A stretch of DNA of 6,896 nt from Phycisphaerae bacterium. GTDB taxonomy: Bacteria; Planctomycetota; Phycisphaerae; Phycisphaerales; SM1A02. The position numbers and the translations under genes are program-made. Under the pieces are notes generated by a model. That model made no database searches. It saw only the letters and a list, made by a program, of their open reading frames with translations, and was not told where the DNA came from. The stretch lies in NCBI GenBank assembly GCA_018663565.1, contig JABJQE010000043.1:1-6896 (forward strand), in the 5' to 3' direction. How positions within the stretch are numbered: position 1 is the first letter of the stretch; each line of letters begins with the position of its first letter. Below, in pieces: positions 1 to 5,405 of this stretch.

Positions 1-1260
1 CGCTGCGCTGGCAGTGCCGTTGCTGCGGGCCAAGAGGAGCGCTGCGACGCCTGTGACATGGGGCGCCGCCATCGACGTACCTGGCCAAGCATCATACCGA
101 TCGCCGGAAAGCGAACTGACAATGCCCCAGCCCGGCGCAGCGAGATCGACGTCTGCACCACGGCAGGAGAAATCTGCGAGTTGGCCATCGGGCTGCACCG
201 CGGCAACCGAGATGATGCAGTCAAGGTCATACGCGGCGGGGTAGTTGCAAATGCCTCCATCGTTTCCAGCCGCAACGATGAACAGGTGATCGTAGTCATT
301 GCCAGCGGCGGCCATGAGATCATGGAGCCCGGCATTGGATCCGGGGCCCCCCCAACTGTTGTTGGAGATGCGTGCGCCGTTTCGTACGGCATACTCGATG
401 GCCATCATGGCATTTGCGTCGGTTCCGCCACTCTCGCCGAGGAACTGAGTGGGCATGATTGCGGCACCAGGGGCGACACCAATGATGCCGATATTGTTGT
501 CGCCGATGGCGGCGATGGTTCCGGCAACGTGTGTGCCGTGATCCATAGGCACTGCCGAATTGGCCTGATCATTGGCGAAGTTCCAGCCATGGACATCATC
601 GACGTACCCGTTGCCGTCGTCGTCCTGGCCGTTGAATGGATGTTCACCTTCATTGGTCCAGATGGTTCCCAACAGATCCTCATGTTCGATATCGACGCCA
701 CCGTCGATCACCGCAACGACAATACCGTTGGCATTAGGCTGCATGGCCCAGGCTTCTTCGGCTTGGATGTCAATGCCGGGGGTACCGGTGAGGGAGGAAT
801 AGCCGCCCTCTGATTGTAGAGAGTGGACAGTTTGCCCCGTGTTTTTGAGGCCCCAGAGTTCTTCCCATTTCGGGTCATTGCTGCTCAATTTGTGCATGAG
901 ATAAGAAGGATGTGAATACAACACCCCTTCGCCGCGGCTGCGGGCGACTTGCAGGCCCTTGGCAACACTTTCATCGATGTCGAGCACCATGAGACCCGGT
1001 ACGAGTTGCGATTCCCATCGAATACGCCCTCGAGACAGAGAGCAGATCGATGCGAGTGAAGCAGTAGCCTTTGACCGCTTCTGCATATCGAGCCGAACGA
1101 CCAGTTGGTTCGCTACGTGCGGCGTCTTGGTAAGTTCTTCGATGGAGGCCGCATTCACTTTCTCAGATGGAGAGGCCATTGTGCTTGCTGAAAGTGCCAC
1201 TGTGTTGGTTAGCAGGATGAGCCCGGCGGTGATGAGCCCCGCTGTCTTGTTCGTGTTCAT
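1..1260 (-). CDS. Secreted subtilisin-like serine protease (S8 family), 3' end cut by window edge
   Basis: Reading the minus strand from ATG 1260 gives 420 uninterrupted codons running off the left edge. Residues 1-30 look like a signal peptide (basic start, hydrophobic stretch around AGLITAGLILL, small residues near STMA-SP). Residues about 45-145 resemble a subtilase propeptide (NQLVVRL, then VPGLMVLDI), followed by NDPKWEELWGLKNTGQT, a junction typical of many secreted bacterial subtilases. The peptidase domain has the full triad: Asp186 in VAVIDGGVD, His241 in HGTHVAGTIAA, Ser396 in GTSMAAP, plus the oxyanion Asn333 in AAGNDG. An Asp/Asn-rich stretch (DDDGNGYVDD, about 212-222) lies between Asp and His and may bind calcium. 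It should hydrolyse proteins outside the cytoplasm; the substrate is unknown. A weak ribosome site (GGGA) sits 6 nt before the ATG. Any C-terminal anchor or extra domain is outside the window. Its neighbours suggest no link to metal transport. Confidence 0.93.
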   Translation of the reverse strand, partial: MNTNKTAGLITAGLILLTNTVALSASTMASPSEKVNAASIEELTKTPHVANQLVVRLDMQKRSKATASLASICSLSRGRIRWESQLVPGLMVLDIDESVAKGLQVARSRGEGVLYSHPSYLMHKLSSNDPKWEELWGLKNTGQTVHSLQSEGGYSSLTGTPGIDIQAEEAWAMQPNANGIVVAVIDGGVDIEHEDLLGTIWTNEGEHPFNGQDDDGNGYVDDVHGWNFANDQANSAVPMDHGTHVAGTIAAIGDNNIGIIGVAPGAAIMPTQFLGESGGTDANAMMAIEYAVRNGARISNNSWGGPGSNAGLHDLMAAAGNDYDHLFIVAAGNDGGICNYPAAYDLDCIISVAAVQPDGQLADFSCRGADVDLAAPGWGIVSSLSGDRYDAWPGTSMAAPHVTGVAALLLARSNGTASAA

Positions 1261-1393
1261 TTTGAATCCCTTGCGTGCAGTATGTGGTGGTTCCACTGTG
1301 TGGCAGAGCGGTGTCTGCTACTTGAGACAGCCCCGATCGCTTGATGTATGCGCGGCGAATTGAAAAGTTGATGCGAGAGTCTCGCTAATGCAA

Positions 1394-1430
1394 CACCCCG
1401 GCGCAGCAAGGAGCGAGCTGCGTCGGGGTG
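1394..1430. repeat. Long GC-rich inverted repeat (14-bp stem hairpin)
   Basis: CACCCCGGCGCAGC (1394-1407) pairs with GCTGCGTCGGGGTG (1417-1430) around a 9-nt loop, AAGGAGCGA. The single non-Watson-Crick position is G1401/T1423, which would be a G-U wobble in a plus-strand transcript and an A-C mismatch in a minus-strand one. No T-run follows on either strand, so it is not a classical terminator. It could be a dispersed REP-like palindrome, part of a structured RNA, or a factor-dependent transcription end; only one copy is in the window. Confidence 0.55.
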
Positions 1431-1696
1431 GGGGTCGTTGGACCCGTTCTCGTGCAGTGATCGCCGGAGAGGGGGCGACCGAGCGTGTCAGGCTGCCCAG
1501 TGCCTGGCACATATCAGAGAGCGGCGGGCGAAGTGGGCATGCGCGATACATCGGAAAAACAATCCATTTGTTTCTACGGCTGCGAAGCGCAGCGGCGAAC
1601 ACAGCACCCGCCATCCGTTGAAATTTCGCGTTCTCGGGACTTTCAAGTGGGTTTGCCAGTCGCGTAGGCTGTGGGATGGGGCAGATTGTGGTTCTT

Positions 1697-1724
1697 CGCC
1701 GACTTCCCTGAATCGGCGTTTTTT
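1697..1724 (+). terminator. Intrinsic (Rho-independent) terminator facing right
   Basis: CGCCGA (1697-1702) pairs with TCGGCG (1713-1718). Inside it TTC (1704-1706) pairs with GAA (1710-1712) around a CCT loop, leaving one bulged C at 1703. Six T residues (1719-1724) follow directly. On the opposite strand no T-run follows the stem, so it works for plus-strand transcription only. No plus-strand gene is recognised between it and the divergently pointing protease, so the transcript it ends is unidentified, possibly a small RNA. Confidence 0.7.
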
Positions 1725-1780
1725 GGCCCCCCCAGAGGCGTTGAACGGACGCTCGGAATTGTGGTGCTGGAGGGGCGGAG

Positions 1781-1809
1781 GGCCGGCAGGGGAGAAGGAT
1801 CTGCCGGCC
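1781..1809 (-). terminator. Hairpin just downstream of mntR, possible terminator
   Basis: GGCCGGCAG (1781-1789) and CTGCCGGCC (1801-1809) form a perfect 9-bp stem with an 11-nt loop, starting 6 nt past the mntR stop codon. The position suits the 3' end of the mntR transcript. On the minus strand the stem is followed by a C-rich stretch instead of T residues, so it may need Rho or act mainly to protect the 3' end. Confidence 0.5.
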
Positions 1810-1815
1810 TGTGGG

Positions 1816-2217
1816 TCAGCGTTTCATCGCGGCCTGCATCGCGGCAAGTGTCGCTTCGCTGACATGATGCTCCATACCTTCGGCATCTCGCTTGGCGTCG
1901 GCTGAGGGGACGCCAATGTGCAGGAGGAAGTCGAGCAGAAGCCGGTGGCGACGCCGAGATTGGGTTGCCATGACGCGGCCGGTTTCGGTCAGTGTGCACG
2001 GACCGTAGGGATCTTTATCAATCAGGCCCTCTGCTGAGAGCCGCTGAAGAATTCGAGTCACGGTCACGTGTGTTACTTCCATCTGGGCGGCAAGGTCCTT
2101 GACGCGACAGGTGGGCTGCTGGTCCAAAATGTCCCCAATGGCCTCGACATAGTCCTCAGCCGTCTCAGTGGCATGGTCGATGCGGGTCTTTGCAAATGGA
2201 CTTGGGCGTTTGGGCAT
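1816..2217 (-). CDS. mntR: MntR-type manganese-responsive transcriptional repressor (DtxR/MntR family)
   Basis: A 133-residue protein, close to the usual 140-155 of MntR and lacking the SH3-like third domain of DtxR/IdeR. An N-terminal winged helix (about 20-85) includes the helix-turn-helix around VKDLAAQMEVTHVTVTRIL and the wing leading to LTETGR. A helical metal-binding/dimerisation part follows and ends with RDAEGMEHHVSEATL, nearly identical to the enterobacterial MntR signature as I remember it. All six ligand positions of Bacillus MntR have the expected residues: Asp22, Glu25, His91, Glu113, Glu116 and His117, and the Asp-to-His distance of 69 residues also matches. It should bind Mn(II) in the cytoplasm and repress Mn uptake genes. 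It is transcribed divergently from the transporter operon, and both share the operator region, so autoregulation is likely. No strong ribosome site precedes ATG 2217, but the start suits the domain boundary and lies beyond the operators. Confidence 0.92.
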   Translation of the reverse strand: MPKRPSPFAKTRIDHATETAEDYVEAIGDILDQQPTCRVKDLAAQMEVTHVTVTRILQRLSAEGLIDKDPYGPCTLTETGRVMATQSRRRHRLLLDFLLHIGVPSADAKRDAEGMEHHVSEATLAAMQAAMKR

Positions 2218-2232
2218 ATGGGGTACTCATAG

Positions 2233-2261
2233 TTGACTTGGGTCACTTCAGATTGTAGCAT
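2233..2261 (+). promoter_or_regulatory. Probable sigma70-type promoter of the transporter operon
   Basis: TTGACT (2233-2238) and TAGCAT (2256-2261) are separated by 17 bp. The -35 matches consensus at five of six positions and the -10 at four of six. Transcription would start near 2268, leaving a leader of about 46 nt before GTG 2314. The -10 box lies inside the left MntR-like palindrome, as expected for repression by blocking polymerase. Confidence 0.55.
2252..2257 (-). promoter_or_regulatory. Possible -10 box of the divergent mntR promoter
   Basis: Read on the minus strand these bases are TACAAT, five of six matches to the sigma70 -10 consensus, about 35 nt before the mntR start codon. No good -35 box is found 16-19 bp upstream, where the operator sequence lies. 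The box overlaps the left operator, so the same bound repressor could control mntR. Confidence 0.35.
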
Positions 2262-2269
2262 AGGCTACG
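2254..2269. promoter_or_regulatory. MntR-like operator, left copy
   Basis: TGTAGCATAGGCTACG contains the perfect 5-4-5 palindrome GTAGC-ATAG-GCTAC (2255-2268). Its core TAGCNNNNGCTA has the geometry of the enterobacterial MntR box (ATAGC-N4-GCTAT, from memory). It overlaps the -10 boxes proposed for both divergent promoters. Confidence 0.75.
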
Positions 2270-2273
2270 GAGA

Positions 2274-2289
2274 TGTAGCGTGTGCTACA
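2274..2289. promoter_or_regulatory. MntR-like operator, right copy
   Basis: TGTAGCGTGTGCTACA is a perfect 6-4-6 palindrome with the same TAGCNNNNGCTA core as the left copy. The two copies are exactly 20 bp apart, about two helical turns, so two repressor dimers would sit on the same face of the DNA. The block 2253-2290 also begins with TTGTAGCA and ends with TGCTACAA, making the tandem pair symmetric overall. Confidence 0.75.
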
Positions 2290-2300
2290 AATTCTGAACC

Positions 2301-2306
2301 AAGGAG
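2301..2306 (+). promoter_or_regulatory. Strong ribosome binding site that fixes the binding-protein start
   Basis: AAGGAG lies 7 nt before GTG 2314. An in-frame ATG exists at 2233, but it overlaps the -35 box and a start there would put both operators inside the coding region. The signal peptide begins at the GTG, so GTG is preferred. Confidence 0.8.
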
Positions 2307-2313
2307 CAAAATC

Positions 2314-3267
2314 GTGACGAAGTGGCTCGCGGTCGTATCAGTTGTAGTGTGGAGCATGGCGGGGGCCGCCGGGGCGGCACTTCAGGTGGTGGCGACTACA
2401 GGCATGATTGGTGACGTCGCTCGGCATGTTGCTCGCGACCGGGCTGATGTGCACACGATTATGGGAGAGGGTGTTGATCCGCATCTCTATAAACCAGTAG
2501 CGTCGGACGTTCGTCGCATCATGGGCGCCGATGTGGTGCTCTACAACGGATTGAAACTCGAGGGACGCATGGGCGACATCTTTGAGCGGGCTGCTGCTCG
2601 AGGCAAGTTCGTCCGTCCTGTCGCCGCGATGGTCGATGAGTCGTTCTTGCTGGAACCTGAAGATCAGCCGGGACACCCGGATCCGCACGTATGGATGGAT
2701 GTCAAGGCCTGGATAGCGGCGACCGACGCAGTGGCCATTGCGCTGTGCCAGGCTGATCCCGCCGGATGCGAAACGTATCGTAAGAATGCCGCGGCGTACA
2801 CCGTGGAGCTCGCTGAACTTGACGCGTATGTTGCAGCGGTCATCGCGAGCATTCCGAAGAATCAGCGTGTGTTGGTGACTGCCCACGATGCGTTCAGTTA
2901 TTTTGGCCGCGCTTATGGCCTAGAAGTGATGGGCATTCAAGGCATTTCAACAGAATCTGAAGCAGGTCTTGCAGATGTAAGCAGCCTAGTCGTCATGCTG
3001 GTCAATCGTCGTATTCCCGCCGTGTTTGTGGAATCAAGCGTTCCAGATAAGTACGTGCGGGCGCTCATTGAAGGCGCTGCGGCCAAGGGACACACGGTAG
3101 TGGTGGGCGGCGAGTTGTTTTCCGATGCAATGGGGCGACCCGGCACGTGGGAAGGGACGTATCGCGGAATGATCGATCACAATGCCAGTACGGTGGCCCG
3201 CGCACTCGGTGGCAACGTGCCAACCAATGGGTTCCGCGGCCATGCGCCCAATGAAGCTGGGCACTGA
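2314..3267 (+). CDS. mntA: Periplasmic metal-binding protein of Mn/Zn/Fe ABC importer (TroA/MntA-like, cluster A-I)
   Basis: A 317-residue substrate-binding protein starting at GTG behind a strong ribosome site. Residues 1-22 form a signal peptide with hydrophobic core LAVVSVVVW and a cleavage site near AGA-AL; there is no lipobox Cys, so it should be a free periplasmic protein. The mature part follows the TroA pattern: GEGVDPHLYKP (His57), HPDPHVWMD (His125), TAHDAFSYFGRAYG (His191), and GGELFSDAMG (Asp271). These match the His/His/His/Asp zinc/manganese site of Treponema TroA; PsaA-type manganese proteins have Glu at the third position. The role is to capture a divalent metal in the periplasm and pass it to the two permeases. 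The neighbouring MntR and operators favour Mn(II), but zinc or iron cannot be excluded from sequence. The next gene starts 3 nt after the stop, so the genes are an operon. Confidence 0.93.
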   Translation: MTKWLAVVSVVVWSMAGAAGAALQVVATTGMIGDVARHVARDRADVHTIMGEGVDPHLYKPVASDVRRIMGADVVLYNGLKLEGRMGDIFERAAARGKFVRPVAAMVDESFLLEPEDQPGHPDPHVWMDVKAWIAATDAVAIALCQADPAGCETYRKNAAAYTVELAELDAYVAAVIASIPKNQRVLVTAHDAFSYFGRAYGLEVMGIQGISTESEAGLADVSSLVVMLVNRRIPAVFVESSVPDKYVRALIEGAAAKGHTVVVGGELFSDAMGRPGTWEGTYRGMIDHNASTVARALGGNVPTNGFRGHAPNEAGH

Positions 3268-3270
3268 ACG

Positions 3271-4086
3271 ATGGAAGCATCTACACGACCGGAAGGTATT
3301 GCCCGCGGCGAGGAGCACGATCCCACTGCGGCGTTATCAATTCATGACTTGACTGTGGCCTACGACCGACGTCCCGTGCTGTGGGATGTCGATCTCGACG
3401 TGCCGGCCGGATGTCTTTCCGCCATCGTCGGGCCAAACGGCGCGGGCAAGAGCACGCTTATCAAGGCCTGTCTCGATTTGCTGCCTCGGGTTTCGGGTGA
3501 TGTCCGCATGTTTGGATTGCCGTGGCGTCAGGTTCGAAATCGAGTGGCCTATGTGCCGCAACGCGAGACGGTGGATTGGGATTTTCCAGTCAGCGCGCTT
3601 GATGTCGTGGCCATGGGGACCTATGGCCGACTCGGTTGGTTGCGGCCAGTGGGAAAGAAGCAGAAGCGGGCGGCTATGGAGGCGCTCGAACGCGTTGATC
3701 TGGTCGAGTACGCCCACCGGCAAATCAGTCAACTCTCTGGGGGCCAACAGCAACGCGTCTTTCTTGCGCGAGCGTTAGTACAGGATGCGGATCTATATTT
3801 GATGGATGAGCCGTTCGCGTCAGTCGATGCCGCCACCGAGCGGGCGATTGTCGAAGTGTTGCAGACGCTCCGCGCCGAAGGCTCCACGCTTGTCGTCGTG
3901 CATCACGACCTGCAAACCGTTGCGGAATACTTTGAGCATGTCATCTTGCTCAATATGCGAGTCGTCGCGAGTGGGCCAATGGACAGTACGCTTACAGCAG
4001 ATAATCTTCGCGACACATATGGCGGGCGGCTGACCTTACTCGAGAAGGCGGCGACGGCGCTCGGGCAATTGGCCCAGCCAAAGTAG
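3271..4086 (+). CDS. mntB: ATP-binding protein of Mn/Zn/Fe ABC importer (MntB/TroB-like)
   Basis: A 271-residue ATPase with all motifs intact: Walker A GPNGAGKST (54-62), Q-loop VPQRE (95-99, Gln97), signature LSGGQ (155-159), Walker B LYLMDEP (175-181, Glu180), D-loop SVD (184-186) and switch His211 in VVVHHD. The stretch ETVDWDFPVSALDVVAMGTYGRLGW (split around 99-123) is characteristic of the manganese/zinc/iron group of ABC ATPases. It hydrolyses ATP on the cytoplasmic side to power the permease pair encoded just downstream. The first 20 or so residues before LSIHDLTVAY are an unconserved acidic/basic tail and the ribosome site before ATG 3271 is weak, so a slightly later start is possible. 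It lies 3 nt after mntA and 5 nt before the first permease gene. Confidence 0.94.
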   Translation: MEASTRPEGIARGEEHDPTAALSIHDLTVAYDRRPVLWDVDLDVPAGCLSAIVGPNGAGKSTLIKACLDLLPRVSGDVRMFGLPWRQVRNRVAYVPQRETVDWDFPVSALDVVAMGTYGRLGWLRPVGKKQKRAAMEALERVDLVEYAHRQISQLSGGQQQRVFLARALVQDADLYLMDEPFASVDAATERAIVEVLQTLRAEGSTLVVVHHDLQTVAEYFEHVILLNMRVVASGPMDSTLTADNLRDTYGGRLTLLEKAATALGQLAQPK

Positions 4087-4091
4087 GTCTT

Positions 4092-5405
4092 ATGACACTC
4101 GCCATTTCTATGTTGGACATTCTGCTGCTCGGCGACTGGAACACCCGGGTTGTGGTCATCGGAACGGCCATGCTTGGCATTGCAGCTGGGGTGGTCGGCA
4201 CTTTTCTCGTGCTTCGCAAGCGGGCGCTGCTTGGCGATACCGTGAGCCATGCGATGCTTCCGGGCGTCGTGGCGGCGTTTCTGGTGATCCAGGCATTTGG
4301 TGGTGGCGGCAAGTCGTTGATTGGTCTACTTATTGGAGCGGCGATCGCCGGGACCGCAGCGGCGTGGGCGATTCCTGTGCTGCGTCGATCGACCGGACTC
4401 AAGGACGACGCCATCATGGGCATTGTGCTTGGGGGGGGATTCGGACTTGGCATCGCATTGCTTGGTGTTGCGCAGTCTCTTCCTGGCGGGAACCAAGCGG
4501 GGCTTGAGTCGTTCATCTATGGTCGGACCGCTTCGATGGTTCAGGCTGACGCCATTGTCATTGGTGTGACCGCGTTCATTACGCTGATCATTGCGGCGGT
4601 CATCGGAAAAGAGTTTCGGTTGTTGTGCTTTGACGAGTCATTCGGCCGTGCCATCGGCCGGCGTGAAGGGCTGCTCGATATGGGTCTGATGCTGCTCGCC
4701 GTTGCCGTCACTGTGGTGGGTCTTCAGGCGGTTGGATTGATTCTCGTTATTGCGTTGCTCATCATCCCAGCGGTTGCCGCTCGGTTCTGGACCGACAATT
4801 TTGTGCGAATGGTCATCTTGGCTGGAGTGATCGGCGCGGTGGCGTGTTGGATTGGTTCATCAATCAGCGCGATGGCACCAAAGTTGCCAGCAGGGTCGAT
4901 CATTGTATTGACGCTTACAGCCCTGTTTGCAATCTCGCTTGTGTGTGGGACGAAACGGGGTGCACTTCAGCGATTGGTGAGGTCGGTTGGCTTGCGAGCG
5001 AGGACTGGACGGCAGCATCTTCTGCGGTCGGTAGCTGAGGTGATGGAGTTGAACTCTACGAGCACATGGTCGGCAAAGGACATACTGCCAATGCGAAGTT
5101 GGTCGCATGCTCGTGTGCGAGCCCTGCATCGGGCAGGGCTTCGGCGTGGCGATATTCGGCGGGATGGTTCGGAGTTTGAGTTGACCGCGGCCGGGCGAGT
5201 AGCAGCCGATCGCGTGCTGCGGAATCATCGTCTTTGGGAGTTGTTTCTCATTCGCCATGCCGACATAGCGGCCTCGCATGTTGATCGCGATGCGGACTTT
5301 GTCGAGCATATTCTTGGCGAAGATCTTGTAATCGACTTGGAACGCACACTCGCGGGCGAGCCCGATACGCATCAAAGTCCCCATCCGCTGCGGAGCGGTG
5401 CATGA
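4092..5405 (+). CDS. mntC: ABC-3 family metal permease fused to a C-terminal DtxR-like domain (permease 1)
   Basis: A 437-residue fusion. Residues 1-290 are a full ABC-3 (TroC/ZnuB type) permease with about eight or nine membrane segments, the motif LLGDTVSHAMLPGVV (46-60) and VGLILVIALLIIPAVAAR (214-231). Such permeases usually end near 280-300 residues. Here an arginine-rich linker leads into a soluble tail: a degenerate winged helix (about 308-369, ending ELTAAGR) and a DtxR-like helical domain (about 370-422, NHRLWELFL then ADFVEHIL). Aligned to DtxR by the 27-residue spacing of His79 and His106, it keeps His379, Glu383, Glu405 and His406, but positions 98 and 102 are Asp398 and Asp402. 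The N-terminal ligand equivalent to DtxR Met10 is not recognisable. It should form the membrane channel with permease 2; the tail may sense metal. The following gene overlaps its stop as ATGA. Confidence 0.9.
   Translation: MTLAISMLDILLLGDWNTRVVVIGTAMLGIAAGVVGTFLVLRKRALLGDTVSHAMLPGVVAAFLVIQAFGGGGKSLIGLLIGAAIAGTAAAWAIPVLRRSTGLKDDAIMGIVLGGGFGLGIALLGVAQSLPGGNQAGLESFIYGRTASMVQADAIVIGVTAFITLIIAAVIGKEFRLLCFDESFGRAIGRREGLLDMGLMLLAVAVTVVGLQAVGLILVIALLIIPAVAARFWTDNFVRMVILAGVIGAVACWIGSSISAMAPKLPAGSIIVLTLTALFAISLVCGTKRGALQRLVRSVGLRARTGRQHLLRSVAEVMELNSTSTWSAKDILPMRSWSHARVRALHRAGLRRGDIRRDGSEFELTAAGRVAADRVLRNHRLWELFLIRHADIAASHVDRDADFVEHILGEDLVIDLERTLAGEPDTHQSPHPLRSGA
4981..5357 (+). other. DtxR-like domain within permease 1 (degenerate metal site)
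   Basis: This marks the cytoplasmic tail, about residues 297-422. The recognition-helix part (around RSWSHARVRALHRAGL) is shortened and unlike a normal DtxR helix-turn-helix, while the LTAAGR turn and the RNHRLWE and VEH motifs are clear. Two of the dimerisation-domain ligand positions are Asp (398 and 402) in place of His and Cys/Glu; Asp can still bind Mn(II), so loss of binding is not certain. Confidence 0.75.

Larger units (their letters stand above)
1261..1815. other. Intergenic region without a recognisable gene
   Basis: This gap of about 555 bases lies between the protease start and the mntR stop. The open frames in it translate to low-complexity Arg/Ala/Pro-rich products with no family resemblance and no clear ribosome site, so I call none. 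I also found no tRNA, tmRNA, SRP RNA or RNase P RNA signature. It contains a long GC-rich hairpin (1394-1430), smaller perfect stem-loops at 1373-1385 (GCGAG/CTCGC), 1557-1573 (AAACAA/TTGTTT) and 1579-1593 (GCTGCG/CGCAGC), a plus-strand terminator (1697-1724) and a hairpin behind mntR (1781-1809). The protease promoter must lie in its left part on the minus strand, but I could not identify convincing -35 and -10 boxes. Confidence 0.6.

Noticed and set aside
58..813. Long open frame of 251 codons on the plus strand
   Set aside because: It lies antisense to the protease, whose catalytic motifs are all intact on the minus strand. Its translation shows no family features.
1318..1614. Minus-strand open frame of 98 codons between mntR and the protease
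   Set aside because: No family resemblance, no ribosome site, and it crosses the stem-loops; treated as non-coding.
1388..1621. Plus-strand small open frame (77 codons) upstream of the orphan terminator
   Set aside because: The product is Arg/Ala/Gly-rich without recognisable pattern, there is no good ribosome site, and its beginning lies just before the long hairpin. A chance frame in GC-rich DNA is more likely.
1261..1690. Known structural RNAs or riboswitches (tmRNA, 6S, SRP, RNase P, yybP-ykoY Mn riboswitch, tRNA)
   Set aside because: I looked for their hallmark sequences and found none; only generic stem-loops are visible.
2233..2313. Upstream ATG that would extend the binding protein by 27 residues
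   Set aside because: It overlaps the proposed -35 box and both operators, has no ribosome site, and would place a non-hydrophobic extension before the signal peptide.
4431..4438. Run of eight G in permease 1 as a possible frameshift or phase-variation site
   Set aside because: The frame is intact through it, encoding a Gly-rich membrane stretch (GGGFGLG); one run in GC-rich DNA is not enough to claim phase variation.
5037..5045. Possible internal start (GAGG then ATG, Met318 of permease 1) that would give a free DtxR-like protein
   Set aside because: Only 2 nt separate GAGG from the ATG, too close for efficient initiation, and the start falls inside the winged helix.
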